In this document: positions 51,210-60,792 of the stretch, piece after piece
How the letters are laid out: every line of letters begins with the position of its first letter
Position numbering within the stretch: position 1 is the first letter of the stretch
NCBI RefSeq assembly: GCF_018128225.1
Contig: NZ_CP072377.1
Location: forward strand, 1,798,001-1,862,000
DNA from: Leptotrichia sp. oral taxon 218
Lineage (GTDB): Bacteria; Fusobacteriota; Fusobacteriia; Fusobacteriales; Leptotrichiaceae
Length of the DNA: 64,000 bases
Direction of reading: 5' to 3'
The notes under the pieces: model-generated
Told to the model about the DNA's origin: nothing
What the model saw: the letters and a program-made list of their open reading frames with translations, nothing else
Database searches by the model: none
Position numbers and translations under genes: made by a program

Positions 51210-53162
51210 CTATTTTTCTGCTTTTACCAATTCATCATAATTTGTAACTTTCTTTTTGTCCTCTTTTGAAAGTAAATTATACAATTTATGAACCATTTCT
51301 AAATATGATTTTTTCGTGTATTTTTCACCAGTTCTATTATTCAATACTATTTTTTCTGCATTTGGAATATCACTTATCAATTTACTTACAATAACATAAG
51401 GTTTCCAATCTTCTATATAGGTATCATTTTTTCCATTAGGTGTATATTGAGCCGTGTTCAATCCAGCAGTTCCTGAACCCTTTTTAATATTTCCATTTTT
51501 ATCACGACCAATCCATTTATTTTTTAGTTGTTCCACTTTTCCACGAGCTTGAGCAGTTTCACGTCTTTGTTCAAATAACCATTCAAATGGATAATCTATT
51601 TGATATCCATATTTCCAAGTCGACATATGAGAACCTCTACTAAATTCTCCCCAGTTTATTCCTGTACCTGGTTTTGTATTATCATGAGTTGTCATTTTTT
51701 TATCAATTTTATTTTGCTCTTCAACAGAAAGATAAGGATCCCATTCGTTGTGTGAAATTTCAACTCCTGTAGCCTTAAAATATTCCTGAATTGTTTTCCA
51801 CAAACTTGTTGCCATCAAATCATCTGCAGCCGTATGAACCAATATATTATCATCAGAAATCATATAATACCAATTCTGATAATTCTTTTTATCAAGTCCA
51901 AATCCATTAAAACTAATCAGATCATTTTGTGGCGAACGAGCTGCTGCACCATTATTTTGAAAATCTTTATTATAATTATTAGACCATTGAGATCCTAAAA
52001 TTGCTACTCCTGCAAAAAAATTATCTCTTTGTGCTGCCATATCTAAAAGAAGCATTCCTCCCATAGATTGACCAGTTCCATAAATACGGCTTTCATTAAT
52101 ATATCCTTTATATTCCTTCAAAACAGAATCCAGAAGTTCCCAAATTGCTGTATTTGCTTCACTTGAAGAAACAACATCATTTGTAGAACGACGACTTTCT
52201 TCAACTTGTGGAACAATGATTATTGCTGGATTTTTCTCTTGAAGTTCTTTACTCGCCATTTTTGCAGCTGCTTTTGTAGAAGTAAGCGAAGCCATTGGAT
52301 CAATGTCATTTGCCCCTGCGTGTTCCATATGAAGTACAACCGAGATATTTCCTTTATTTTTTTCTAAAACTTCTTTATTTGGAACATAAATTGCATAAGG
52401 CATTTCAAAATCCTCATATTTTCCAGTATATTCACTATATGCCTTAGTTGCTTTAAATCCTCCATTTCCAATATAATTTATTTTCCATCCACTATTTTTG
52501 TCAAACTCTGGCAAAATAATTTTATTTTTATCTGCTTTAATAACAGTTTGCTTAACTGTTTCACCTGTTGGTCTAGTTTGCGTTTTATCTTCCAAAGTAT
52601 AATTTGAAATTTCCCTCGTTCCAGCAGCAATTTTTCCATTCTTACCAACAACTTCTCCAATTTGTTTCACACCAGCCATCATTGTACTTGTATAGGATAA
52701 ATTTTGTCCAGTAAGCATATAATCTGTATTCACTTCAATAATTACATATTTTCCTTCTTTAGTACCACCATTTTTAGAAATTTCTGGCTTATCGTTAACA
52801 TAAACTTTTGTGATTTGCCCTTCATTCCCTTTTGTATTATCCCTATCAATTTCCACAGTCTTCTCAAAACCATCTTTTTTCTCGCTGTAAATCGCATAAT
52901 CTGTAATTTCATAATCATTTTTATTTACAGAATCAGCTTTAATATTCTGATTATACTCAACAATAATTGCCGAAGTTTTAGCACCTTCTAAATCAACAAA
53001 ACCATAAGATTTGACATCAACAATCGCATTATCAGCCGAAACCGATTTTATAATTTTACTTTTATTCACAGTTTTTGCAAAAGAAACTGTACTAAATGCC
53101 ATTCCTGTCAAAAATAAAGCCATCATTCCAAAATATATTTTCTTTTTACAATCTAATTTCAT
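51210..53162 (-). CDS. Secreted alpha/beta-hydrolase, large paralogue of the esterase at 48365
   Basis: 650 residues with a signal peptide of about 29 residues (GMMALFLTGMAFSTVSFA). An N-terminal Ig-like domain (SADNAIVDVKSYGFVDLEGA onward) precedes the hydrolase with YGTGQSMGGMLLLD (nucleophile Ser about 365), the acid/His region around TAADDLMA and THDNTKPG, and a C-terminal extension of about 100 Lys/Asn-rich residues absent from the smaller paralogue. Similar to bacterial secreted esterase/peptidase-like hydrolases. AAGGAAG lies before the ATG. Its position between aroA and aroC is probably incidental to aromatic synthesis. Confidence 0.8.
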   Translation of the reverse strand: MKLDCKKKIYFGMMALFLTGMAFSTVSFAKTVNKSKIIKSVSADNAIVDVKSYGFVDLEGAKTSAIIVEYNQNIKADSVNKNDYEITDYAIYSEKKDGFEKTVEIDRDNTKGNEGQITKVYVNDKPEISKNGGTKEGKYVIIEVNTDYMLTGQNLSYTSTMMAGVKQIGEVVGKNGKIAAGTREISNYTLEDKTQTRPTGETVKQTVIKADKNKIILPEFDKNSGWKINYIGNGGFKATKAYSEYTGKYEDFEMPYAIYVPNKEVLEKNKGNISVVLHMEHAGANDIDPMASLTSTKAAAKMASKELQEKNPAIIIVPQVEESRRSTNDVVSSSEANTAIWELLDSVLKEYKGYINESRIYGTGQSMGGMLLLDMAAQRDNFFAGVAILGSQWSNNYNKDFQNNGAAARSPQNDLISFNGFGLDKKNYQNWYYMISDDNILVHTAADDLMATSLWKTIQEYFKATGVEISHNEWDPYLSVEEQNKIDKKMTTHDNTKPGTGINWGEFSRGSHMSTWKYGYQIDYPFEWLFEQRRETAQARGKVEQLKNKWIGRDKNGNIKKGSGTAGLNTAQYTPNGKNDTYIEDWKPYVIVSKLISDIPNAEKIVLNNRTGEKYTKKSYLEMVHKLYNLLSKEDKKKVTNYDELVKAEK

Positions 53163-53260
53163 AAACTTTCCTTCCTTCTTTCTTTCATTTATTCAATATT
53201 ATTTGTATAAACAAACTTTATATAAAAAATAAAAGATTTTCTTAATTAATTTGTAATTTT

Positions 53261-54556
53261 TTACTTCTCAATAACTTCAATCTCTCCACCCATTTTTACA
53301 AAATCATCCCAGAAATGCGGATAAGATTTTCTGACACTTTCAGCTTCTTCCAAAACAATCTCTTTTTCACATCGAGATGACGCAACTGCTAGAGACATCG
53401 CAATTCTATGGTCATTCCAAGCACTCACCGTAACTCCACCAGTAAATCCTTGTACACCTTGAGTAATCAAGCTATCCCCTTTCTCAGCCACATTCGCACC
53501 AAGTTTATTAAGCTCAGTTTTTATTGAAGTAATTCTATCTGACTCCTTAATTCTAAGTCTTTCTCCATTAATAATCCGAGTCTCCCCTTCACTCAATGCA
53601 GCAAGCACAGTCAAAATCGGTGCAATATCAGGACATTGAGAAATATCAATCACAGTTCCTTTTGTTTTAGATGGCTTCACAATCACATAATCATCAAAAA
53701 TCTCAAGATTTGCACCCATTCTAGTAACAATCTCAATAATTTCCCTATCTCCTTGCAACGAATTTTTATTCACATGCAAACATTTCACTTCATTATCACG
53801 ATTCGCCGAAATTATCCCCGCGACAATCCAAAATGCCACTTGCGAATAATCACCTTCAACAGTATAATCAAAAGGCTTATAACTCTGATTACCTTTTATC
53901 TCAAACGATTTATAATCATTATTTTTTATCTCAATCCCAGCTAACTGCAAAATTTCCAGCGTCAAATCAATGTACCCCTTCGACTCCAAATTTTTATTAA
54001 TAATCAGCTTAGAATCCCCATCAAGAAGTGGCAAAGCATACAAAAGCCCAGTAATAAACTGCGAACTAATATTTCCGTCAATCTCATAATTCCCAGCCTT
54101 CAATTTTCCATTAACTGTAAGTGGCAATTTCCCAACAGTCGTCTCATACTTCAACCCTTGCTCCTCAAAAATTTTATAATACGAATCCAGCGGTCTATCC
54201 ACCAATTTCCCTTTCCCATCAAAAATCAATTCATTCTCGCTCGTAATCCCAACAGGAATCAAAAATCTAATCGTAGACCCCGACTCATTACATTGCACAT
54301 ACTTATCCTTCGGAACAACTTTCCCATCATTCCCAACAATCTCAAGAGCACTTTCAAATCTTTTAATTTTCGCTCCCCAATTTTCCATAATATCCGTTGT
54401 TGTAGTAATATCCACAGAAAACTTTAAATTATCAATCATCGACTTCTTCTCACTTTCGGCTAATGCCGCTGCAATCACCGCTCTATGCGAATAACTTTTT
54501 GACGGTGGTATTTCTATTTTTCCATTTAATGTACTTGGTTTTATTTTTATTTTCAT
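53261..54556 (-). CDS. aroA: 3-phosphoshikimate 1-carboxyvinyltransferase (EPSP synthase)
   Basis: 431 residues. Joins PEP to shikimate-3-phosphate. The substrate-binding segments PPSKSYSHRAVIAAALAES, CNESGSTIRFL (GSTxRF-type), RIKESDRITS and DHRIAMSLAVA are all present. The AxxSGST region reads CNESGSTI, the class carrying Glu before Ser-Gly as in class II-like enzymes, which may lower glyphosate sensitivity (inference). GGAGAAAAA precedes the ATG. Upstream is a DUF2262-like gene and then aroB. Confidence 0.95.
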   Translation of the reverse strand: MKIKIKPSTLNGKIEIPPSKSYSHRAVIAAALAESEKKSMIDNLKFSVDITTTTDIMENWGAKIKRFESALEIVGNDGKVVPKDKYVQCNESGSTIRFLIPVGITSENELIFDGKGKLVDRPLDSYYKIFEEQGLKYETTVGKLPLTVNGKLKAGNYEIDGNISSQFITGLLYALPLLDGDSKLIINKNLESKGYIDLTLEILQLAGIEIKNNDYKSFEIKGNQSYKPFDYTVEGDYSQVAFWIVAGIISANRDNEVKCLHVNKNSLQGDREIIEIVTRMGANLEIFDDYVIVKPSKTKGTVIDISQCPDIAPILTVLAALSEGETRIINGERLRIKESDRITSIKTELNKLGANVAEKGDSLITQGVQGFTGGVTVSAWNDHRIAMSLAVASSRCEKEIVLEEAESVRKSYPHFWDDFVKMGGEIEVIEK

Positions 54557-54684
54557 AAATTTTTCTCCTTTTACATTGTTTTTTTCCTCTTCATTTTAAG
54601 TCTAAAAGAAACCCTTTAAACCAAAACCTTTATTCAAAATCTTATCCTTATCAAAATTCTCTTTCAACACTCAAAACTAAAAAT

Positions 54685-55221
54685 TTATCCTACAATATCC
54701 GCTTCACCTCTAAATTCCCCGTTAATATTCCCCATTAATTCAATCCCATGCCCTGCAAAAAATACTTCATCATCATAATAGTACACCGTAAAATCTCCAT
54801 CAGAAGTTATATGCAACCCTTCAAGATAAATCCCATTTTTAAAAACTTCTTTTGAAACTTTTTGTTCTTTTAACTCTTCCTTTTCTTTTTCCGTAAATTT
54901 AGAATTTGAATTTTTTTCAAGTATTTCTATCATTTCATCCACATCTTCCTCATCTACTGAAGAAAACCAATCTTCTGCTAACCAACGCAAATCTTCCACA
55001 ATTCTATCCCTTATTCTCTCATCCCATTCTTTTTGATTAAGATACATAATTTTAAATTGTTCAATTGCTCCTTTAACTTCTTCTACTTTTTTCTCTTCAC
55101 TCCAATTATGCCCAATTCCACCATCAAAACTCACACTTATTTTTCTCCCAAGCCACTCAACTTCAGTTTCAAAATTTTTTATTTCTCCAAAAATTTCATC
55201 TTTAATAATTTTATTATCCAT
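54685..55221 (-). CDS. DUF2262-like protein
   Basis: 178 residues from the ATG at 55221, which follows GGAGGAATAAG. An upstream in-frame GTG (55278) has no site and would add 19 residues. The C-terminal DGDFTVYYYDDEVFFAGHGIEL resembles the conserved end of DUF2262 proteins, which are of unknown function and often lie beside toxin/immunity-like or housekeeping genes. Highly acidic. It sits between aroB and aroA, and no role in the pathway is evident. Confidence 0.7.
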   Translation of the reverse strand: MDNKIIKDEIFGEIKNFETEVEWLGRKISVSFDGGIGHNWSEEKKVEEVKGAIEQFKIMYLNQKEWDERIRDRIVEDLRWLAEDWFSSVDEEDVDEMIEILEKNSNSKFTEKEKEELKEQKVSKEVFKNGIYLEGLHITSDGDFTVYYYDDEVFFAGHGIELMGNINGEFRGEADIVG

Positions 55222-55339
55222 CTTATTCCTCCATTTTATTCTTTTCCAATTCAAGATTTTAATAACTTTATCAGACACCGCCTAACCTTTTCAATTTTCC
55301 AATATAATCACACATTTCTATTTCCACACTTGCAAATGC

Positions 55340-56431
55340 TTACTCAAAAATCTCTTCCGCCCCAATCTTCATAATCTCAACTTCCCCAATTTCCTTCAAA
55401 ATTACAAAATTAATCCCGTCATTCGTACTTTTCTTATCCCTTTTCATAATCTTAGCAATCTCATCTTTTGGATACTCAATTTCAGTTGGCAAATTCAATG
55501 CTTTAAGCAATTTCGCAATCTTCACAGCTTCCCCTTCTTTAGTAAATCCTTTTTTCTCTCCAATTTTCGTAATATCCACCATCCCAGCAGAAATCGCCTC
55601 TCCGTGCGAATATTTTTCATAATTTGTAAACTGCTCAATCGCATGACCAATCGTATGCCCAAAATTCAATATCATTCTCAAGTTGCTTTCCTTCTCATCT
55701 TTTTCCACAACTTCCTTCTTTATCTCACAAGAACGATAAACAAGCTCATTCACATACTTCATCAAATGTTCACGCAATTTTTGTATATAATTTTCATCAT
55801 CTTGCGAAACCCCAACTTTTTCCACAATTTCCACAAGTCTATCAAAAAAATTCTTATCATAAATACATCCATATTTCACAATTTCCCCAAATCCATCGTA
55901 AAAATATCTATCAGTTAATGTATTTAAAAAATAATTATCAATTAAAACAAGTTTTGGCTGATGAAATGCCCCAACAAGATTTTTCCCCTCAGGCAAATCA
56001 ACTCCAACTTTTCCTCCAACACTGCTGTCAACTTGCGAAACTATTGTTGTAGGAATTTGAATAAACCCAATCCCACGCATATAACTAGCCGCTGCAAATC
56101 CAGCAATATCTCCAACAACTCCGCCACCAAATGCAACAACCATATCCTTTCTCGTAAGCCCTTCATTCACCATAGCCGAATAAATCGAAGGCATTATCCC
56201 AATATGCTTATGTTTTTCTCCAGCTTGTAGCACAAATATACTATAATTAAATCCTTTAAACATTTCTTTATACTTTTCTTCATAAATCTCATGAACATTC
56301 GAGTCTGTAATTACAAACAATTTTTTCCCAGTATAAACTTCTCCAATATATTTTGGAAATTCCTCAAAAAAATTTTCCCCAATCATAATATCATAAGAAT
56401 TTTTTCCCAATCCAACATGTAATTTTTCCAT
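55340..56431 (-). CDS. aroB: 3-dehydroquinate synthase
   Basis: 363 residues. Second step of the shikimate pathway: cyclises DAHP to dehydroquinate using NAD+ and a divalent metal. NAD-binding GGGVVGDIAGFAAASYMRG, the VDSSVGGKVGVD loop, the metal ligands in EIVKYG and the HxxxH region NFGHTIGHAIE are intact. AAAGGATGG precedes the ATG. A TnpB element lies just upstream (56519-57910) and separates it from the tyrA/DAHP synthase genes, so it may depend on read-through or a promoter in or near the element. Confidence 0.97.
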   Translation of the reverse strand: MEKLHVGLGKNSYDIMIGENFFEEFPKYIGEVYTGKKLFVITDSNVHEIYEEKYKEMFKGFNYSIFVLQAGEKHKHIGIMPSIYSAMVNEGLTRKDMVVAFGGGVVGDIAGFAAASYMRGIGFIQIPTTIVSQVDSSVGGKVGVDLPEGKNLVGAFHQPKLVLIDNYFLNTLTDRYFYDGFGEIVKYGCIYDKNFFDRLVEIVEKVGVSQDDENYIQKLREHLMKYVNELVYRSCEIKKEVVEKDEKESNLRMILNFGHTIGHAIEQFTNYEKYSHGEAISAGMVDITKIGEKKGFTKEGEAVKIAKLLKALNLPTEIEYPKDEIAKIMKRDKKSTNDGINFVILKEIGEVEIMKIGAEEIFE

Positions 56432-56518
56432 AATTTATCCATCCTTTTAATCATAATTTTTCATTTAATACTAAATTTACATTTCAAATCAATATTATTT
56501 TCCTAAAAACAATTGTAT

Positions 56519-56630
56519 AGTGAACTACTCCCGCTTTTAGAAGCGGGAGCTTCTTGGGAAGTATCTGCTTTTGCTAGCCAAATATATTTACCAAGCTCTT
56601 CGGACAGTCCCTGCCCTGTTTTTTTATTTC
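56519..56630 (-). ncRNA. Putative omega-RNA scaffold of the TnpB element
   Basis: Directly follows tnpB. Read on the minus strand it runs GGCAGGGACTGTCCGAAGAGC ... and ends in a GC-rich hairpin GCTCCCGC/GCGGGAGT then AGTTCACT (first motif quoted is split at its stem). Its sequence is preserved in the MITE despite loss of tnpB, as expected for a structural or transposition-end role. The guide would be the flank beginning ATACAATTG. Confidence 0.6.
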
Positions 56631-57728
56631 CTAATATTTCAACATTTCTTTTCCAACATCTCTTATATTAAGTGCCGCATTGTAATCTCTATCAATCTCA
56701 ATTCCGCAACACTCACATTTATAGCTTCTTTCTGATAATTTCAGTTCCTCTTTAATATTTCCGCATTTACTACAAGTTTTCGACGACGGAAACCACTTAT
56801 CTATCTTCAAAAATTGTTTCCCTAAAAACATCAACTTATACTCAAGCATCCTCAAAAACATTCCCCATCCATTATCTCCTACACTTTTCCCAAAATTTAA
56901 TGCCTGGCTCATCCCTTTCATATTCAAATCCTCGACAATCACAGCATTATGTTCTTTGGACAATTTTTTTGATAATTTATGCAAAAAATCTCTTCGACAA
57001 TTTTTAATATATTCATGTAATTTTGATATTTTTGCTTTTTGTTTATACCAATTTTTAGAAAACTTTACTTTTCTTGATAATGATTTCTGTAATTTCTTCA
57101 ATTTTTTCTCCAACATCCTAAAATATCTTGGATAATCAGCCCTTTGGTTTTCAGAGCTGACAAATAATTCAGACATTGAAAAATCAAGTCCAATCACTTT
57201 ATCATTACTTGGTATTTTTTGAATTTCTTTTTCAAATTCCGTCAAAACAGAAACATAGTAATTTCCATTACTATTTGTCAATGTTACTGACTTTATCTTG
57301 TAATCTTTTGTTATTTCTCTATGATATTTTAATTTAACTTTTTTCAATTTTGGCAAAACCAAATATTTATTTTCTTCAATTCGTATTGAATTATTCACAC
57401 AATTTGTTGTATAACTTTTAACATTATTCTTTTTAGATTTGAACCTTGGAAATTTCGCTCTCTTTTGAAAGAAATTCGTAAACGATCGTTTTACATTCAA
57501 TTGAGCATTTGAAAGTGCCAGGCTGTCTACTTCTTTCAAAAATTGGTTTTCACTTTTCAAACTGGCAGGTGTAATTATTTTATTTTTTCCAGTTTCTTCA
57601 TAAATTTTATTAGCAGTGTACAAAATCGTATTGTAAACAAAACGAACACATCCAAAAGTCTTGTCTATCAACAATTCTTGATCTTTATTTGGATAAATTC
57701 TATATTTGAATGCTAAATTATATTTCAT
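56631..57728 (-). CDS. tnpB: TnpB-type RNA-guided nuclease with intact zinc ribbon
   Basis: 365 residues, full length. The N-terminal helix-turn-helix (FKYRIYPNKDQELLIDKTFG), RuvC-I VIGLDFSMSEL (Asp about 180), RuvC-II VIVEDLNMKG (Glu about 264), zinc ribbon CSKCG ... CECCG (about 320-342) and RuvC-III DRDYNAALNI (Asp about 347) are all intact. It differs from the IStron TnpB, which has no zinc ribbon, so two independent TnpB lineages coexist in the window. AAAGGAGG precedes the ATG. Confidence 0.93.
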   Translation of the reverse strand: MKYNLAFKYRIYPNKDQELLIDKTFGCVRFVYNTILYTANKIYEETGKNKIITPASLKSENQFLKEVDSLALSNAQLNVKRSFTNFFQKRAKFPRFKSKKNNVKSYTTNCVNNSIRIEENKYLVLPKLKKVKLKYHREITKDYKIKSVTLTNSNGNYYVSVLTEFEKEIQKIPSNDKVIGLDFSMSELFVSSENQRADYPRYFRMLEKKLKKLQKSLSRKVKFSKNWYKQKAKISKLHEYIKNCRRDFLHKLSKKLSKEHNAVIVEDLNMKGMSQALNFGKSVGDNGWGMFLRMLEYKLMFLGKQFLKIDKWFPSSKTCSKCGNIKEELKLSERSYKCECCGIEIDRDYNAALNIRDVGKEMLKY

Positions 57729-57969
57729 AAAATTACACCTCCTTTTGACTTTGAATATTATTTCTTTAGAAATTTTATCATTAATGATTTCTCTTCAATA
57801 TTTTATACAAAAATTTTATCATGGATGTATCCTTTTTTCAATTTTTTTTACAAAAAAAAAAGCAATTCATCTCCCACTTGTAGAAGCCGGAGACTTCTTG
57901 CTATCTTTTGTTAAAATATAGCAAAACCACTAAATCCAACAATTTAAAATGATTTTACTATATAATTTT

Positions 57970-58572
57970 TTATTTCAAGTTATATCTTTTTTCAAGTTCT
58001 CTTTTTATATAAACCGACTGAAACTCTTCTTTTAACATATCCATTATAATAATATCATAAGTTTTTCCCATAATTTCAACCGCTTTCCGTAACCGTCCTA
58101 CTTCCTTAAAGCCAATTTTTTTATACATATTATAGGCTGGTTCATTATATTCGAATACTTTTAGCGATATATTTCTCAAATTTAAAAATGAGAAACCATA
58201 ATCAAGTATTAATTTCAGAGCTTCTGTTCCATAACCTTTTCGCTGATGTTTAGTATTTCCTATTAGAACTCCCAATGCACCGTTTCTATTTACCATATCT
58301 AATGAATTAAATCCAATATTTCCCAAAAGTTCATCGTTTTCAAGTAGTCTAACAGCAAACATTTTTTCTTTTTTTATTAAAGTTAAAAATTCCTTTTCAC
58401 TTTCAAAATCTGTAATATTTGTATAAGAAACAGAGCCTAAACCAACTGAAACTTTTATATCATTAACCATCTCAGTATACTTTTCAATATCATCAAGAGA
58501 AATTGGTGAAAAATAAATATTATCTCCAACTAGTGTTTTCAAATACTTTTTCTTTTCAGAATTATTTTCCAT
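57970..58572 (-). CDS. GNAT-family N-acetyltransferase, RimJ/RimL-like
   Basis: 200 residues. The order IYFSPISLDDIEKYTEMVND, NDELLGNIGFN, LGVLIGNTKHQRKGYGTEAL (acetyl-CoA motif QRKGYG) and NLRNISLKVFEYNEPAYNMY is typical of ribosomal-protein-alanine-like acetyltransferases or spermidine-type relatives. Substrate unknown. It starts 25 bp after tyrA and is likely co-transcribed with it. The TnpB element follows directly. Confidence 0.82.
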   Translation of the reverse strand: MENNSEKKKYLKTLVGDNIYFSPISLDDIEKYTEMVNDIKVSVGLGSVSYTNITDFESEKEFLTLIKKEKMFAVRLLENDELLGNIGFNSLDMVNRNGALGVLIGNTKHQRKGYGTEALKLILDYGFSFLNLRNISLKVFEYNEPAYNMYKKIGFKEVGRLRKAVEIMGKTYDIIIMDMLKEEFQSVYIKRELEKRYNLK

Positions 58573-58597
58573 TTCATTCCTCCCAAGTTAATTTCTC

Positions 58598-59488
58598 TTA
58601 ATCTATTTTCTCCCTACGTTTCGTAGAAATTATAAATTTCTCTTTTAATGTCCCCAAATCATTATTATTCAAGGCATCTTTAATTACATCCAGTTCTTTT
58701 TCAAACTGCTGTATCATTTTCAAAAGATTTTTTTTGTTCCCCATAAACAGCTCTGCCCACAAATCTTCATTTATTTTTGCAATTCTCGTCAAATCTCGAT
58801 AAGAATCTCCAATAAAACGATTTGTATCATACTTCTCACTATCACTATTCACAAGTGAAACCGCAATCGCATGAGTAAGCTGACTCGTAAACGCAATAAT
58901 CTCATCATGTTCCTGTGCCGTAAGAAAACTAACCTTCTTGAATCCCATCAATCTTACAATTTCCGAAAGTAATTCCAAATTTTCCTTTTTATTTTTTTCA
59001 TCCTTAATAATTATATAATTTGCATTTTGAAAAACACGATTATCCGCAAAATCAATTCCTCTTTTTTCACGCCCTGCCATCGGATGTCCAAAAATAAAGT
59101 CAATATTTTTCCCATTCTTTTTATTACTTTCCTCAATAATCGGATCAATATCTCCAATAATTTTCTCCTTAATACCCACAACATCAGTAATTATGGCATT
59201 TTCCTTAAAATTATCAATATTATTCACAAAAAACGATTTCATCAAGTTAGGATAAAGAGTAATTACAACAAAATCTGATTTTTCCAAAGGGTCCTTAGTT
59301 TCAAGAAACCCTTTATTTATCATATTTTTCTCCTCTGCCTTTTTCAAAGTTTCCTCATCAATATCAATTCCATAAATCGTCTTAATACCAATCTCCCTAA
59401 AACTCTGTGCAAAAGCAGCTCCAATCACTCCAAGCCCAACAATCGTTACTGTCAAATCTTCTATTTTTTTCAAATTATTTTTCATCAT
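58598..59488 (-). CDS. tyrA: Prephenate dehydrogenase
   Basis: 296 residues. Oxidises prephenate to 4-hydroxyphenylpyruvate for tyrosine. NAD-binding GLGVIGAAFAQSFREIG with an Asp after the second strand (GIDIDEE) indicates NAD+ preference. GHPMAGREKRGIDFA holds the catalytic His, and QLTHAIAVSLV is typical. No fused chorismate mutase and no ACT domain, so it lacks the usual tyrosine feedback module. It follows two DAHP synthase genes by 63 bp, forming a tyrosine-directed operon. Confidence 0.94.
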   Translation of the reverse strand: MMKNNLKKIEDLTVTIVGLGVIGAAFAQSFREIGIKTIYGIDIDEETLKKAEEKNMINKGFLETKDPLEKSDFVVITLYPNLMKSFFVNNIDNFKENAIITDVVGIKEKIIGDIDPIIEESNKKNGKNIDFIFGHPMAGREKRGIDFADNRVFQNANYIIIKDEKNKKENLELLSEIVRLMGFKKVSFLTAQEHDEIIAFTSQLTHAIAVSLVNSDSEKYDTNRFIGDSYRDLTRIAKINEDLWAELFMGNKKNLLKMIQQFEKELDVIKDALNNNDLGTLKEKFIISTKRREKID

Positions 59489-59551
59489 AATCTTATCTCA
59501 TTTCACAATTTACTCTTAAATTACAACAGCTATACCACTTCAGCTAAATAA

Positions 59552-60577
59552 TTATTTTGATTTAAAACTTTTCCCCAACACATTTGCAATTTTTTCCACA
59601 TTTTCCATCAAATGTTTAAATACATCTTCTTTCAACGATTGTGGTCCATCTGACAACGCTTTATCTGGTTCTGGATGAACTTCTACCATAAGTCCATCTG
59701 CTCCTGCTGCCACTCCTGCCATTCCAAGTGGTTCTACCATCCAGTATTTTCCTGTAGAGTGAGCTGAATCAACTATTATTGGTAAATGTGTCAATTTTTT
59801 TATCATCGGAACTGCATTTAAGTCAAGCACATTTCTATAAGCTGTTTCATAAGTTCTTATCCCTCTTTCACAAAGAACTACATTTTCATTTCCTCCTGCC
59901 AAAATATATTCAGCTGACATTAGCCATTCTTCTATTGTCGCACTAAGTCCTCTTTTTAAAAGTACTGGAATATTTGTTTTTCCAACTGCTTTCAATAAAT
60001 CAAAGTTTTGCATATTTCTTGCTCCAAGCTGAATCATATCAACATGTGGACCGAATTCATGCAATTGTGCAATCGACATTACTTCACAGATTATTGGAAG
60101 TCCTGTTTCTTCTTTTGCCTTTTTCATCAATTCAATTCCTTCCATTCCTAGTCCTTGGAACGCATATGGCGATGTTCTAGGTTTTACTACTCCACCTCTC
60201 AACATTGTTGCTCCATATTTTTTCACTATTCTTGCCGCTGTCATAATTTGTTCTTCATTTTCAACCGAACAAGGTCCTGCCATCATCACAAGATTATTTC
60301 CTCCAATTTCTACATCTCCAACTTTTACAATTGTATCTTCTGGATGAAATTTTCTACTTGCTCTCTTGTACGGCTCTTGAACCCTTTGAACATCAATTAC
60401 ATATTCTAAAGATTGAATATGCTTAATATCAATAGAGCTAATATCTCCAACTAACCCTAAAATTGAATATTCTGCCCCAATAATTGGCTTCACTTTAACA
60501 TTATTTTCTTCTTCCAATCTTTTTATCAATCTTTCTAATACGCTTTTATCAATTTTCCCATCTACTTTTATAATCAT
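59552..60577 (-). CDS. aroF: DAHP synthase, second tandem copy
   Basis: 341 residues. First step of the shikimate pathway: condenses PEP and erythrose-4-phosphate. Type I-beta class with an N-terminal ferredoxin-like regulatory domain (about 1-70) and the catalytic barrel (PCSVENEEQI, RGGVVKPRTSPYAFQG, LLKRGLSAT, DSAHSTGK). From about residue 72 on it differs from the first copy at only four positions by eye, while the N-terminal 60 residues are strongly diverged. AAAGGAAA precedes the ATG. No separate promoter was recognised in the 215-bp gap upstream. Confidence 0.95.
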   Translation of the reverse strand: MIIKVDGKIDKSVLERLIKRLEEENNVKVKPIIGAEYSILGLVGDISSIDIKHIQSLEYVIDVQRVQEPYKRASRKFHPEDTIVKVGDVEIGGNNLVMMAGPCSVENEEQIMTAARIVKKYGATMLRGGVVKPRTSPYAFQGLGMEGIELMKKAKEETGLPIICEVMSIAQLHEFGPHVDMIQLGARNMQNFDLLKAVGKTNIPVLLKRGLSATIEEWLMSAEYILAGGNENVVLCERGIRTYETAYRNVLDLNAVPMIKKLTHLPIIVDSAHSTGKYWMVEPLGMAGVAAGADGLMVEVHPEPDKALSDGPQSLKEDVFKHLMENVEKIANVLGKSFKSK

Positions 60578-60792
60578 AACTTTATTTTCCTTTCTCTTAT
60601 TTTATTTTTATTTTTTTATTTTATCTTATTTTATTTTCTATTATTATATTGAATTAAACTGTATTGTATTTATTATATTATTTATGTCATATTTTATAAA
60701 ATTTTCTAACTTTTGGTAATGTCATTGCTAACATCTTTTTTATAATTTCAAATATTTCAAAATTTTAAAAACAAAATCTATTTTTCAAAAAA

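Larger units (their letters stand above)
56519..57910 (-). mobile_element. IS605-type TnpB element, complete, without tnpA
   Basis: About 1.39 kb. The left end (near 57910) has the hairpin CTCCCACTTGTAGAAGCCGGAG. The right end (56519-56630) has CTCCCGCTTTTAGAAGCGGGAG and a 110-bp block also found in the MITE at 21941-22138. Both copies are preceded on their left side by ATTTTAACA, a candidate target/TAM. The right boundary is exact by comparison and the left is accurate to a few bases. It lies within the aromatic gene cluster between an acetyltransferase gene and aroB. Confidence 0.85.

Noticed and set aside
53636-56230. Several frames of 80-110 codons on the plus strand opposite aroA and aroB
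   Set aside because: They are antisense shadows of strongly conserved genes, lack ribosome binding sites and have unusual amino-acid content.
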